Part shown: positions 33,974-43,611 of the stretch, piece after piece
Position numbering within the stretch: position 1 is the first letter of the stretch
How the letters are laid out: the number at the start of each line of letters is the position of its first letter
Translations under genes and position numbers: made by a program
DNA from: Candidatus Dechloromonas phosphorivorans
GTDB lineage: Bacteria; Pseudomonadota; Gammaproteobacteria; Burkholderiales; Rhodocyclaceae
NCBI GenBank assembly: GCA_016714975.1
Contig: JADKBR010000005.1
Location: 248,001 to 312,000, forward strand
Reading direction: 5' to 3'
Length of the DNA stretch: 64,000 nucleotides
Notes under the pieces: model-generated
Databases searched by the model: none
Told to the model about the DNA's origin: nothing
The model's input: only the letters and a program-made list of their open reading frames with translations

Positions 33974-34836
33974 CAGGTTTTCTCCGGTGCCAGCACCGTG
34001 TTCAGCATTTCGGTTTCCTTCTTCATCCGCCACTCGACGACGGTCTTGGCAAACAGCGTGACCAGGGCCAGCAGGGCGAGGATGGAGGCCGCGGCGAAGG
34101 CGCCGACAGCGTTGTATTCGTTGTAGAGGATCTCGACGTGAAGCGGCAGCGTGTTGGTCTCGCCGCGAATGTGTCCGGAAACCACCGACACGGCGCCGAA
34201 CTCACCCATCGCCCGGGCGTTCGACAGGATCACGCCGTAGAGCAGGCCCCACTTGATGTTGGGCAGCGTCACCCGCCGGAACATCTGCCAACCCGAGGCG
34301 CCGAGCGACACCGCCGCCTCTTCCTCTTCCTTGCCCTGCGCCTGCATCAGCGGGATCAGTTCGCGGGCAATGAAGGGAAAGGTGATGAACAGCGTGGCGA
34401 GGATCATGCCGGGGACAGCGAAGATGATCTTGACCTCGTGCGCGTAGAGCCACGGCCCGAACCAGCCCTGGGCGCCGAAGAGCAGGATGAAGACGAGGCC
34501 GGCGACCACCGGGCTGACGGCGAAGGGGAGGTCGATCAGCGTGATCAGCAGGCTCTTGCCCGTGAAGTCGAACTTGGCGATGGCCCAGGCCGCGGCGACG
34601 CCGAAGACGACGTTGAACGGCAGCACGGCGAGCGCGATGCCGATAGTCAAGCCGATGGCGGAGCGCGTTTCCGGCTCCTTCAGCGCTTCGACGTAGAGCG
34701 GCACGCCCTGCGCCAGCGCCTCGACGAAAACAGCGACCAGCGGCAGGCCGAGGAAGAAAAAAAGGAATCCGAGGCCGAGCGTCAGCAGGCCATAGCGGAC
34801 CCAGCGCGGCTCCTGCGTGGCGCGACTTGATCTCAA
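33973..34836 (-). CDS. cysW: Sulfate ABC transporter permease CysW
   Basis: About 287 residues with six transmembrane segments and the binding-protein-dependent permease EAA-loop region EEEEAAVSLGASGWQMFRRV. It forms the inner-membrane channel with CysT. A TTG at 34836 overlapping the cysT stop (TTGA) fits coupling and the usual family length; a longer GTG-started frame would run deep into cysT. MGEFGAVSVVSGHIRGETNT is a CysW signature. Confidence 0.93.
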
Positions 34837-35708
34837 TTTGCGCCTCCACTCGCCTTGGCGGCCGCGATTTCGAGCGGCTTGCTGTTCCTGTGGCGGTTGG
34901 CCGTCCACCATTGCAGCAGATTGACCGCCAGCAGCAGAATGAAGGACAGGGCCAGCATGACCACGGCCAGCGCGGTCGCCCCCAGCACGTCGTACTGTTC
35001 GAGCTTGGAGATGATCAGCAGCGGGGTGATTTCGGAAATCAGCGGCAGGTTGCCGGCGATGAAGATCACTGACCCGTATTCGCCGACAGCGCGGGCGAAG
35101 GCCAGCGCGAAGCCGGTCAGCAGGGCCGGGAAGATGGCCGGGAAGATCACTCTCACGAAAGTCTGCCAGCGCGAGGCGCCAAGCGAGGCCGCGGCTTCCT
35201 CGACCTCGGTTTCGATATCCTCGATCACTGGCTGCAGCGTGCGGACGACGAAGGGCAGGGTGATGAAGGTCAGCGCGAAGACAATGCCGAGCGGCGTGTA
35301 GGCCACCTTGATGCCGAGCGGTTCAATGTATTTGCCCAGCCACCCGTTGCCGGCGTACAGGGTGGCCAGCGTGATGCCGGCGACGGCAGTCGGCAGGGCG
35401 AAGGGCAGGTCGACCAGCGCATCGACGAAGCGCTTGCCGGGAAAGGGGTAGCGCACCAGGATCCACGCGACAATCAGGCCAAAAAAGGCGTTGACCGCGG
35501 CAGCGAGAAAGGAAGCTCCGAAAGTGACACGAAACGCCGCCAGCGAACGTTCGCCCAGGGCAATGTCCATGATCTGCCCGAATCCGAGCTCGGAGGCTTT
35601 CAGGATCATGCCGCCGAGCGGCAACAGGATCAGCAGCGAGAGGTAAACCAGCGAATAACCCAGCGCCAGGCCGAAGCCGGGCAGTACGCGCTGTGACTTT
35701 GCGGCCAC
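34833..35708 (-). CDS. cysT: Sulfate ABC transporter permease CysT
   Basis: 291 residues, six predicted membrane helices. The EAA-loop region is EVEEAAASLGASRWQTFVRV, and AVGEYGSVIFIAGNLP is typical of CysT/CysU. It pairs with CysW. The gene begins right after the sbp stop, with no spacer, so translation is probably coupled. Confidence 0.94.
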   Translation of the reverse strand: MAAKSQRVLPGFGLALGYSLVYLSLLILLPLGGMILKASELGFGQIMDIALGERSLAAFRVTFGASFLAAAVNAFFGLIVAWILVRYPFPGKRFVDALVDLPFALPTAVAGITLATLYAGNGWLGKYIEPLGIKVAYTPLGIVFALTFITLPFVVRTLQPVIEDIETEVEEAAASLGASRWQTFVRVIFPAIFPALLTGFALAFARAVGEYGSVIFIAGNLPLISEITPLLIISKLEQYDVLGATALAVVMLALSFILLLAVNLLQWWTANRHRNSKPLEIAAAKASGGAN

Positions 35709-36707
35709 TTACTTCTGCACGTAGATCTGGTCGAAGGAGCCGCCGTCCTTGAAATGCGTGGCAAATGCCTTGTTCGCACCGCCGAACACATCATCGACGG
35801 TGAAGGTCTTCAAGGGCGGGAAGAAATGGGCGTATTTCTTGAGCAAGTCGGCATCGCGCGGCCGCAGGTAGTTCTGCGCGGCGTTCTCCTGTCCGTCCTT
35901 TGACCACAGATACTCCAGATAAGCCTGCGCCTGTTTGCGCGTCCCCTTCTTGTCCACCACCTTCTCGACGATGGCGACCGGGAATTCGGTCTGCATGGTC
36001 AGGCTCGGATAGACGACCTCGAAATCGCCCTTGCCGAATTCCTTGGCGATCATCTCGGCCTCGGACTCGAAGGTGACCAGCACGTCGCCCATGCGGCGCT
36101 GCATGAAGGTCGTCGTCGCATCGCGGCCGCCGGCGGCGAACAGCGGGGCGTTCTTCAGCAACTTGCCGAGGAATTCCAGTGCGGTCTTGTCGCTGCCGCC
36201 CGGCTGTTTGAGCGCCCAGGCCCAAGCCGACAGATAGGTGTTGCGGCCGTTGCCGGTATTCTTCGGATGCGGGAGGATGATCTGCCTGCCGGGGGCCGCC
36301 AGATCGCTCCAGTCCTTGATGTCCTTCGGGTTGCCCTTGCGCACGATGAAGACCATTGCCGAGGTGTAGGGCGAGGCATTGTTGGGGAATTTTTTCGCCC
36401 AATCCTTGGCGACCAGCTCCTTGTCGGCGAGAAATTCGATGTCGTTTGCCTGATTCATGGTTACCACGTCCGCTTCCAGGCCGTCCGCTACGGCGCGCAC
36501 CTGCTTGGTCGAACCGCCATGTGATTGTTTCAGCTCAATGGTTTCCCCGGTCTTCTGTTTCCAGTACTTCTGGAACATCGGGTTGTAGTCCTTGTAAACG
36601 TCGCGGGCCACGTCATAGGAGGCGTTGAGCAAGGTCGCATCGGCCAGCGCGGCGCTCGCAATCAGGCTCAACAGGAGTGCGGAAAGGGTCTTGGGAAATC
36701 TCTTCAT
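35709..36707 (-). CDS. sbp: Periplasmic sulfate-binding protein
   Basis: 332 residues with a Sec signal peptide (MKRFPKTLSALLLSLIASAA) and mature start around DATLLNASYDVARD. Ligand-binding segments SYDVARD, QSHGGSTKQ, LPHPKNTGNGRNTYLSAW and the hinge GGRDATTTFMQRRMGDVL are typical of Sbp. It captures sulfate and hands it to CysTWA. It is first in the operon; the upstream region at 36720-36830 is AT-rich and suitable for CysB-type control, which is inference. Confidence 0.95.
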   Translation of the reverse strand: MKRFPKTLSALLLSLIASAALADATLLNASYDVARDVYKDYNPMFQKYWKQKTGETIELKQSHGGSTKQVRAVADGLEADVVTMNQANDIEFLADKELVAKDWAKKFPNNASPYTSAMVFIVRKGNPKDIKDWSDLAAPGRQIILPHPKNTGNGRNTYLSAWAWALKQPGGSDKTALEFLGKLLKNAPLFAAGGRDATTTFMQRRMGDVLVTFESEAEMIAKEFGKGDFEVVYPSLTMQTEFPVAIVEKVVDKKGTRKQAQAYLEYLWSKDGQENAAQNYLRPRDADLLKKYAHFFPPLKTFTVDDVFGGANKAFATHFKDGGSFDQIYVQK

Positions 36708-36777
36708 GGCGTACCTCGCAAGTTATCCCGGCAATTTAGCTGATGCCGTTATAACAACAAAGACAAAAATTGAATTT

Positions 36778-36805
36778 GATTATTCTTGAATCGAATTTAT
36801 TGCAA
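36778..36805 (-). promoter_or_regulatory. Candidate promoter of the sulfate transport operon
   Basis: On the minus strand TTGCAA (36805-36800), 17 bases, then TAATCA (36783-36778), within an AT-rich patch about 70 bases upstream of sbp. Match quality is moderate, as expected of an activator-dependent (CysB-like) promoter. Confidence 0.4.
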
Positions 36806-36822
36806 GAGTGCCCGTGTAAAAG

Positions 36823-36851
36823 TTGACAAACGAAGTCGGGTTTAATAGAGT
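36823..36851 (+). promoter_or_regulatory. Sigma70 promoter for the terC leader
   Basis: Perfect -35 TTGACA (36823-36828), 17-base spacer, then TAGAGT (36846-36851). A start near 36858 places the riboswitch at the very 5' end of the transcript. Confidence 0.6.
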
Positions 36852-36857
36852 TGTGAC

Positions 36858-36974
36858 TATCCCAAGGGGGAGTAGCTCCCGACCGGTATGTCGTCATCAC
36901 GAAGCGCAGGCTTCCGGCATCCGGGCAGCAAGTCAGCGCTGCGAGCAAGACCTTTGCCGTGACGGCGAGGCCCC
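36858..36974 (+). ncRNA. yybP-ykoY manganese riboswitch upstream of terC
   Basis: The leader shows the core of this RNA: AAGGGGGAGTAGC at the 5' side, TGTCGTCATCAC, a GC-rich helix CTTCCGG...CCGGGCAGC, and GCGAGCAAGACCTTTGCC with GACGGCGAGG closing. TerC/Alx-type membrane proteins are the common target. A terminator hairpin lies between it and the gene. Mn2+ binding is expected to favour terC expression. Confidence 0.85.
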
Positions 36975-36989
36975 TTTTTGGCATTCAGT

Positions 36990-37027
36990 GGCCCTTCGCC
37001 CACTCCGGCACGGGCCGTTTGTTTTTT
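36990..37027 (+). terminator. Terminator in the terC leader (riboswitch platform)
   Basis: GGCCC (36990-36994) pairs with GGGCC (37012-37016), followed by GTTTGTTTTTT. Located between the Mn2+ riboswitch and the terC ribosome site, it fits transcriptional attenuation. Confidence 0.65.
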
Positions 37028-37049
37028 GAATGCGCGAAAGGAGATACTC

Positions 37050-38006
37050 ATGGAAACCATAGGCAACCCGGGGTTGTGGGCCGGATTCGCGGCCATCGTT
37101 CTGGTCATGCTGGCCGTCGACCTTTTCCTGGTCGGTGGTGGCAAGGAGCATCGCGTCAGCTTCCGGGAGGCGGCCGTCTGGTCGGTGGTCTGGATCTGCA
37201 TTACGCTGGGCTTTGCCGGCGGTCTCTGGTGGTATCTCGATGGCAGCGTGGGGCGCGAGATTGCCAATACCAGAGCGCTCGAATTCATCACCGGCTACCT
37301 GATCGAAAAGGCGCTGGCGGTCGATAATGTCTTCATCTGGCTGATGCTCTTCAGCTTCTTCGCGGTGCCGGCCGAGTTGCAGAAACGGGTCCTGCTCTAC
37401 GGCGTGGTCGGTGCGATCGTCATGCGCACGATCATGATCTTCGCCGGCGCCTGGCTGATCACCCAGTTCCACTGGATCCTCTACGTCTTCGGCGCCTTCC
37501 TGCTGATCACCGGCGTCAAGATGTACTGGTTCGCCGATGAAAAGCCCGATCTCGAGAACAACAAGGTGGTCAAATGGTTGCGCGGCCACATGAACATCAG
37601 CACCGAGTTCGACGGTGAAAAGTTCTTCACCTGGAAGGATGGCGTGCGTTATGCGACGCCGCTGTTCCTGGCGCTGGTGCTGGTCGAGGTGTCCGACCTG
37701 ATCTTCGCCGTCGACTCGATTCCGGCCATCTTCGCGATCACCACCGACCCGTTCATCGTCCTGACCTCGAACATCTTCGCCATCCTCGGCCTGCGCGCAA
37801 TGTACTTCCTGCTTGCCGGCGTCGCCGACCGTTTCTCGCTGCTCAAGTACGGTCTGGCGGTCGTGCTGATGTTCATCGGCGTCAAGATGCTGCTGATCGA
37901 CATTTACAAGATTCCGGTCGGTTTCTCGCTGGCTGTCGTCGCGGTCATCATCGGCGCCTCGGTGTGGGCTTCGCTGCGCAAGGAAGCGCGGGCGCACCGG
38001 GGCTGA
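37050..38006 (+). CDS. TerC/Alx family membrane protein, probable manganese exporter
   Basis: 318 residues with about nine membrane helices. Family hallmarks are LEFITGYLIEKALAVDNVFIW (acidic residues in the membrane) and VEVSDLIFAVDSIPAIFAI, the repeated acidic motif thought to bind metal. TerC/Alx proteins protect against Mn2+ overload. ATG at 37050 has AAAGGAG seven bases upstream. The yybP-ykoY element ahead of it supports a manganese role. Confidence 0.92.
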   Translation: METIGNPGLWAGFAAIVLVMLAVDLFLVGGGKEHRVSFREAAVWSVVWICITLGFAGGLWWYLDGSVGREIANTRALEFITGYLIEKALAVDNVFIWLMLFSFFAVPAELQKRVLLYGVVGAIVMRTIMIFAGAWLITQFHWILYVFGAFLLITGVKMYWFADEKPDLENNKVVKWLRGHMNISTEFDGEKFFTWKDGVRYATPLFLALVLVEVSDLIFAVDSIPAIFAITTDPFIVLTSNIFAILGLRAMYFLLAGVADRFSLLKYGLAVVLMFIGVKMLLIDIYKIPVGFSLAVVAVIIGASVWASLRKEARAHRG

Positions 38007-38211
38007 TCGGGGGTTGTCGAGGCGGCTGTAATCGGGCATCGCCGCCTCGGTCGGCGCGACGCCGCGGCGACGAAATCAGACAGTTTTTCCGGGTCGACCG
38101 CAAACAAAGCGCCGGGGGAGACCCCGCCAAGCCGCCATCGGCGCAGCGGGATCATGGACAAACCTGCTACTATTTCGCCTTTCGCTGCATTGCACCAAAG
38201 GCTTCCTCCCG

Positions 38212-39423
38212 ATGTCGATTCCCGCCGCTGACCGGATGAGTCCGCAAGAACGCCGCGCCGGTGCGTCGCTGGCGGCCATCTTCGGCCTGCGCATGCTGGG
38301 ACTGTTTCTCATCCTGCCGGTGTTCTCGATTTACGCGAAGACGCTTCCCGGCGGCGAGAACCTCGCACTGGTCGGCTTTGCGCTGGGCGCCTATGGCCTG
38401 ACCCAGGCAATATTCCAGATTCCCTACGGGATCGCCTCCGATCTCTGGGGGCGCAAGCTGGTTATCGTCATCGGCCTGCTGATCTTCGCCTTCGGCAGTT
38501 TCGTCGCCGCCTGGGCCCCGGACATGAACTGGATCATCGCCGGCCGCGTGCTACAGGGGGCCGGTGCGATCTCGGCGGCGGTCACCGCACTGGCTGCCGA
38601 TCTCACCCGCGATGAGCACCGCACCAAGGTGATGGCGATGATCGGCTCATCGATCGGACTGGTGTTCGCGCTGTCGCTGGTCGGCGCGCCGGTACTCTAC
38701 GGCTGGATCGGGATGGGCGGGCTGTTCGTCCTGACCGGCGTCCTCGCCCTGCTGGCGATCGTGCTGCTGCTCAAGGTCGTGCCCCCGGCGCCGCCACGCC
38801 ACGGCCATGACAAGCTGCCTTTGCGCCGGGTGCTCCGCGACCCCGACCTGTTCCGGCTCAATGTCGGCATCTTCGTGCTGCACATGGTGCAGATGGCGAT
38901 GTTCGTCGTCTTGCCGCACGCGCTGGTCGACCATGGCGGCCTGGCGGCGACCGAACACTGGAAAGTCTATCTGCCCGCGGTGCTGGCGTCGTTCGTCATC
39001 ATGGTACCGGCGATCATCGCCGCCGAACGCAAGGACCGGATGCCGCCGGTCTTCCGCGGCGCCATCGCGCTGCTGGTCGCCGTCCAGCTCGGTCTGCTGT
39101 TCTTCGGTCAGGGCCTGTGGACGCTGGCTCTGTGGTTGCTGCTTTTCTTCGTCGCCTTCAATGTTCTCGAAGCCTCGCTGCCGTCGCTGGTCTCGCGCAC
39201 CGCGCCGCCCGCCGCCAAGGGGGCGGCGCTGGGCGTCTACAACACGACCCAGGCGATGGGACTTTTCATCGGCGGTGCGGCGGGCGGATATGTCGCACAA
39301 CATTTCGGCGATAATGCGGTGTTCGCCGCCTGCGCCGGGCTGGTGCTGTTCTGGCTGGCGGTAGCGGGCTCGATGAATTTCCCGCAACGGCGCGTGGCGG
39401 CCGTGGCGGCTCAAGATATCTAG
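38212..39423 (+). CDS. MFS transporter (YajR-like), upstream of ssb
   Basis: 403 residues, 12 predicted helices. The N-terminal FGLRMLGLFLILPVFSIYAK and the loop-2 motif GIASDLWGRKLVIVIGLLIF (MFS motif A) are clear. This permease commonly precedes ssb in betaproteobacteria. The substrate is unknown; drug efflux is usually proposed. The terC gene is 200 bases upstream. Confidence 0.9.
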   Translation: MSIPAADRMSPQERRAGASLAAIFGLRMLGLFLILPVFSIYAKTLPGGENLALVGFALGAYGLTQAIFQIPYGIASDLWGRKLVIVIGLLIFAFGSFVAAWAPDMNWIIAGRVLQGAGAISAAVTALAADLTRDEHRTKVMAMIGSSIGLVFALSLVGAPVLYGWIGMGGLFVLTGVLALLAIVLLLKVVPPAPPRHGHDKLPLRRVLRDPDLFRLNVGIFVLHMVQMAMFVVLPHALVDHGGLAATEHWKVYLPAVLASFVIMVPAIIAAERKDRMPPVFRGAIALLVAVQLGLLFFGQGLWTLALWLLLFFVAFNVLEASLPSLVSRTAPPAAKGAALGVYNTTQAMGLFIGGAAGGYVAQHFGDNAVFAACAGLVLFWLAVAGSMNFPQRRVAAVAAQDI

Positions 39424-39435
39424 GAGAGATGGGGC

Positions 39436-39894
39436 ATGGCATCGGTCAACAAGGCAATCATCATCGGGAATCTTGGCAAGGATCCCGAGGTCCGCTACAC
39501 CGCAAGCGGCGAGGCGCTGTGCAACATCACCGTCGCCACCAGCGAGACCTGGAAGGACAAGGCTACTGGTGAGAAGAAGGAAGTGACCGAATGGCACCGC
39601 ATCTCCTTTTTCGGCAAGCTGGCGGAAATTGCCGGGCAATACCTGAAGAAAGGGTCGCAGGTCTATGTCGAGGGAAGCATCCGGACCCGCAAATGGACCG
39701 ACAAGGAAGGCCAGGAGCGTTACACCACGGAGATTCGCGGTGACGAGATGCGCATGCTCGGCTCGCGTCAGGGGATGGGCGCGCCGGCGTCATCCGGTGG
39801 CTTCGACAGTGAGCCGACCGACTATGCGCCGTCACCCGCCAGAAACAAGCCAAAACCGGCCTTCGACGATCTGGGCGACGACATTCCGTTCTAA
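39436..39894 (+). CDS. ssb: Single-stranded DNA-binding protein
   Basis: 152 residues. OB-fold N-terminal 110 residues (MASVNKAIIIGNLGKDPEVR, then ITVATSETWKDKATGEKKE and EWHRISFFGKLAEIAGQYLK), a short disordered linker with Pro/Ser, and the acidic protein-interaction tip DDLGDDIPF. It coats ssDNA during replication and repair. It follows the MFS gene by 12 bases with a GAGATGGGG ribosome region. Confidence 0.97.
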   Translation: MASVNKAIIIGNLGKDPEVRYTASGEALCNITVATSETWKDKATGEKKEVTEWHRISFFGKLAEIAGQYLKKGSQVYVEGSIRTRKWTDKEGQERYTTEIRGDEMRMLGSRQGMGAPASSGGFDSEPTDYAPSPARNKPKPAFDDLGDDIPF

Positions 39895-40013
39895 AGGCCA
39901 GGTGGCACTGGGCGGGCAACATCCGAATCCCGGCCTTTCGTCAGCGAGCTGGCGGCGTGGCCGGCCAAGTCATCGGTGCGGTGATCAAGTTACCGCCGAT
40001 TCAGGGAGAATCG

Positions 40014-41897
40014 ATGAGCAACCTTGACTTGCATACCGGGGATGCGACAGGCAGGCGTTTGCCCGTCCTGGCGCTGGCCGCCTTGGGCGTTGTCTTTGGC
40101 AGCGTCGGCACCGCCCCGCTCTTTGCACTCAAGGCCGTCTTTGCCGGAGCGCACCCGATTCCGGTAAGCGAAGCAAACATCCTCGGTAGCCTGTCACTGT
40201 TCTTCTGGGCGCTGATCATCGTTGTCTCGTTCAAATACACGATTTTCATCATGCGCGCCGACAACTCTGGCGAGGGCGGCATCATGGCGCTGATCACGCT
40301 GGCGCTTCGTGCCCTCCATGGCAAGCCGAAGCAGGCGCGGACGGTCGTGGTCATCGGCATCATCGGCACCGCGCTGTTCTTCGCCTGCGGGATGGTCACG
40401 CCCGCGATATCCGTACTCTCTGCCGTCGAAGGGCTGAAGGTGGCAACTCCAGCCCTTGAACCCGTCGTGATCCCGATTACGCTGGCGGTGTTGTTCATCC
40501 TGTTCTACGTTCAGCGCCATGGGACGGCTCTGGTCGACAGGTTCGTCGGGCCAGTGATGCTGCTCTGGATTGTCAGCCTGGCGCTGCTAGGCGTGAACGC
40601 TATCGTGGCCCACCCGGGCGTCCTGATGGCATTGAACCCGGCGAGCGCGGTCGGGTTCGTAGTCGATCACCGGTTGCTGGCCCTGGCTGCGCTGGGCTGC
40701 GTGGCGCTCGCCGTGGCTGGTGCCGAAGCGCTCTATGCCGGGATGGGACAATTCGGCCGCAAACCTGTCCGCGGCGCGTGGTTCGTCGTCGTGTTGCCGG
40801 CACTGGTTCTCAACTATCTTGGCCAGGGCGCGCTGCTGCTGGGCGATGCCGCGGCGGCCAGGAATCCCTTCTTCCTCTTGGCGCCCGGCTGGGCGCTCTT
40901 CCCGCTGGTCGGCCTGGCCACCGCGGTTGCTGCGATTGTCTCGCAGACGGTCATTTCCGCTGCCTCGTCGGTGACTCGCCAGGCGATCATGCTCGGCTTC
41001 GTTCCGCGCATGGAAGTGCAACGCACTGCTGACATGGGGCAATTCTATCTGCCGGTGGTGAACTGGGGGCTGTTGCTGGTGGTGATGCTTCTCGTGCTCG
41101 GCATCAGGAGTTCCGACAACCTCGTTGCTCCTTACGGAATTGTGGCGAGTGGCCAAATGATGATCACGTCGCTGCTCACCGCTGCGATCGTCGCTCGCGG
41201 CTGGGGATGGGTCAAGGCCGGCGTGCTGTTTGGCGGCTTCCTGGCGATTGAATTGGCTTTTCTGGTGGCGAACATTTTCAACATTTCCCAAGGCGGCTGG
41301 CTGCTGTTGCTCACGGCTGGCGCAATCTTCATTGCGATGGCGACCTGGAAACAGGGTCGTGTGCTGCACTCCGCGCGAATCAGGAGCGAACGCCTCGAGC
41401 TCTCAATGTTTCTCGAATCGCTCGCGGCGTCGATGCCGACCCGGGTTGGCGGAACATCGGTGTTCCTGAATGCCGATGTCCGGGCCGTGCCGCATGCGCT
41501 GCTGCACAACCTGATGCACAACAAGGTGCTGCACGAGCGGGTGGTTGTCGTTGCTGCCCAGTTCTCCGATGTGCCCTGTGTGCCGGATGGTGGTCGTGTC
41601 AAGGTCAGGAAACTGCGCGACAACTTCTGGAGCGTCAGCGTTCTTTTCGGTTTCAAGGATGAGCCGGACATTCCCCGGGCGCTGTCGCTGTGCGCGAATT
41701 CCGGGCTGGAGTTCGACGCGCTCGAGACTACCTACTTCATCGGGCGCGAGACGCTGTTTCCCAGGTTCCATTCGGAGATGGCCTTCTGGCGGGAAAGGAT
41801 ATTCGTCGCCATGTACCGAAACGCCGGCTCGCCCACTGCTTTCTTCCGGATTCCCAGCAACCGGGTTGTCGAACTGGGCGCCCAGGTTACGCTTTAG
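40014..41897 (+). CDS. kup: Kup-type low-affinity potassium uptake protein
   Basis: 627 residues: about 12 membrane helices in the first 450 and a cytosolic C-terminal domain (about 455-627). Motifs include ALGVVFGSVGTAPLFALKAV, RADNSGEGGIMALITLA and GMVTPAISVLSAVEGLKVA, all Kup signatures. It imports K+ with H+. The usual GDIGTSPLY of Kup is GSVGTAPLF here, a variation seen in some homologues. AGGGAGAATCG precedes the ATG. It converges with the GGDEF gene nine bases away. Confidence 0.92.
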   Translation: MSNLDLHTGDATGRRLPVLALAALGVVFGSVGTAPLFALKAVFAGAHPIPVSEANILGSLSLFFWALIIVVSFKYTIFIMRADNSGEGGIMALITLALRALHGKPKQARTVVVIGIIGTALFFACGMVTPAISVLSAVEGLKVATPALEPVVIPITLAVLFILFYVQRHGTALVDRFVGPVMLLWIVSLALLGVNAIVAHPGVLMALNPASAVGFVVDHRLLALAALGCVALAVAGAEALYAGMGQFGRKPVRGAWFVVVLPALVLNYLGQGALLLGDAAAARNPFFLLAPGWALFPLVGLATAVAAIVSQTVISAASSVTRQAIMLGFVPRMEVQRTADMGQFYLPVVNWGLLLVVMLLVLGIRSSDNLVAPYGIVASGQMMITSLLTAAIVARGWGWVKAGVLFGGFLAIELAFLVANIFNISQGGWLLLLTAGAIFIAMATWKQGRVLHSARIRSERLELSMFLESLAASMPTRVGGTSVFLNADVRAVPHALLHNLMHNKVLHERVVVVAAQFSDVPCVPDGGRVKVRKLRDNFWSVSVLFGFKDEPDIPRALSLCANSGLEFDALETTYFIGRETLFPRFHSEMAFWRERIFVAMYRNAGSPTAFFRIPSNRVVELGAQVTL

Positions 41898-41906
41898 GCG
41901 AATGCC

Positions 41907-43019
41907 CTATCGCTGGCAGTGACGATCGCGGCCCATGTTCTTGGCCGCATAAAGTCCGTCATCGGCACGCTGGATTGCCGTCTCCATGGTGTCACCCCTG
42001 AGAACTTCGGTGCTGCCGATGCTGACTGTGTAATGCACCACCGTGCCGTCAGCCAGAATGGCTGGAGTTCCGCGAGTCTGCTCGAGCAGACGGTCGATGA
42101 CCGGTTGTGCCATTTCCGGACTGGTATCGACCAACACCACGGCGAATTCCTCGCCGCCGATGCGGCCGATAATATCGACGTTGCGCAGGCAACGCCTCAG
42201 CGATTGCGCAAAATGCACCAGGACCAGATCACCCGCCGGGTGGCCATGCTGGTCGTTGATCTTCTTGAAGTGATCGAGGTCGAGCATGAGCAGTGTCAGG
42301 TCCGGTCCGTGGCGTTGGCTGCGTGCCAGTTCGTGAGAGAAACGCTCCAGAAAGGCGCGCCGGTTGAGAAGGCTTGTCAGGGGGTCGATCGAGGCTAGTA
42401 CCCGCAGTTCGCCCTCGAGCGAGGTGCGCCGCGCGATCTCCGTTCTGAGGCGGGCGCTTTCCGCCTCGATGAGGCTCTTTTGCGCGCTTGTCTCCTCCTG
42501 GTAGCGATGCAGCGTGATTTCAAACCAATAGATGCAGGTCGTGAGCAGGATGTTGACGATCACGAAGCGAATGCCAAAGGCCATCGAGTAGGTGCTGGTG
42601 CCTGTCTCCGGGCCGCCCAGAATCATGACGCCGGTCGCGACCGCCAGGCAGAGAGCCGCCCAGACCACTCCTTCCCGCGGCGGCAGGAGCATGACCGCAA
42701 CCACCGGAAAGGCGAAAAACCACAGGGCGAAGCTGTGCTCCTCCCCGGACAATGCAACCAGGTAGGTTGCCAGCACGGCGAACGCTGCCACGCTGATCCT
42801 GATCGCCCAGAAGTGCGTCTGTCCACGGACCAGTGCCAGATAGCAGCCGGAAACGATCACGGCGTTGGCCATGACCAGTCCCACCAGGACCCAGTTGCCA
42901 GTACGCAGGGCACCGACACCGAAAGTCAACAGGGTCGGAATTCCGACCACGCAGAAGAGCTTGGCGCGTTCATGCGCCTGCAGTTGTTTGTCGATTGGCT
43001 TCGTGCCGTGTGTCGTCAT
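41907..43019 (-). CDS. Membrane-bound GGDEF diguanylate cyclase
   Basis: 370 residues: an N-terminal region with about six membrane helices (residues 20-190), a short coiled coil (SAQKSLIEAESARLRTEIAR) and a GGDEF domain with DPLTSLLNRRAFLERF, LDLDHFKKINDQHGHPAGD and the active-site loop IGRIGGEEF. GGEEF is a competent variant for c-di-GMP synthesis. No RxxD inhibitory site was seen five residues before the loop. The ATG at 43019 (MTTHGTKPID) is preferred; an upstream extension would overlap rfaE2. Confidence 0.9.
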   Translation of the reverse strand: MTTHGTKPIDKQLQAHERAKLFCVVGIPTLLTFGVGALRTGNWVLVGLVMANAVIVSGCYLALVRGQTHFWAIRISVAAFAVLATYLVALSGEEHSFALWFFAFPVVAVMLLPPREGVVWAALCLAVATGVMILGGPETGTSTYSMAFGIRFVIVNILLTTCIYWFEITLHRYQEETSAQKSLIEAESARLRTEIARRTSLEGELRVLASIDPLTSLLNRRAFLERFSHELARSQRHGPDLTLLMLDLDHFKKINDQHGHPAGDLVLVHFAQSLRRCLRNVDIIGRIGGEEFAVVLVDTSPEMAQPVIDRLLEQTRGTPAILADGTVVHYTVSIGSTEVLRGDTMETAIQRADDGLYAAKNMGRDRHCQR

Positions 43020-43038
43020 CCAGGGATCACCCTTTCCG

Positions 43039-43527
43039 CTAGAGGCTGCGGATTTTTTCCAGAAGTGCGGTCGTCGATTTCCGATGGATGAAGGGGATCG
43101 AATGGAGCGTTCCACCCCAGCCGATGACTTCGCGAGCGCCGACGATCCTGTCCACCGGCCAGTCACCGCCCTTGACGAGAATGTCCGGGCGGCATTCGAT
43201 GATGCGCTGCAGCGGTGTGTCCTCGTCGAACCAGGTGACCAGGGACACGCAGCCGAGCGCGGCGATCACCGCCAGACGGTCATCGAGCGTGTTGACCGGC
43301 CGCTCGTTGCCCTTGCCCTGGCGCCTGACCGAGGCGTCGCTGTTGAGTGCCACGACCAGGCTGGCCCCGAGTGCAGCGGCTTGCGCCAGATAGGTCACGT
43401 GACCGCGATGCACGATGTCGAAACAGCCGTTGGTGAATGCCGACGGGCGCGCCAGGTGGGCGACGCGCGCGGTCAACTGCTCCGGAGAGCAGATTTTCGA
43501 TTCGAAGTCGGGTGCGGGGTAGGCCAC
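43039..43527 (-). CDS. rfaE2: D-glycero-beta-D-manno-heptose 1-phosphate adenylyltransferase
   Basis: 162 residues of the nucleotidyltransferase (cytidylyltransferase-like) fold, corresponding to the C-terminal half of HldE. Motifs are FTNGCFDIVHRGHVTYL (HxGH-like nucleotide site), ALNSDASVRRQGKG and GGDWPVDRIVG. It makes ADP-heptose for the LPS core. Betaproteobacteria commonly encode this half separately. The SIS-domain gene at 56176-56769 may supply an earlier step or be DiaA. Confidence 0.93.
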   Translation of the reverse strand: MAYPAPDFESKICSPEQLTARVAHLARPSAFTNGCFDIVHRGHVTYLAQAAALGASLVVALNSDASVRRQGKGNERPVNTLDDRLAVIAALGCVSLVTWFDEDTPLQRIIECRPDILVKGGDWPVDRIVGAREVIGWGGTLHSIPFIHRKSTTALLEKIRSL

Positions 43528-43611
43528 TTAAACCAGGTCGCCGGATGCCAGAGAACAAATGACATTCTAAAGGGTCCTTTGCCGGATTCGGGTTTTTGTC
43601 TTACAGCAAGG

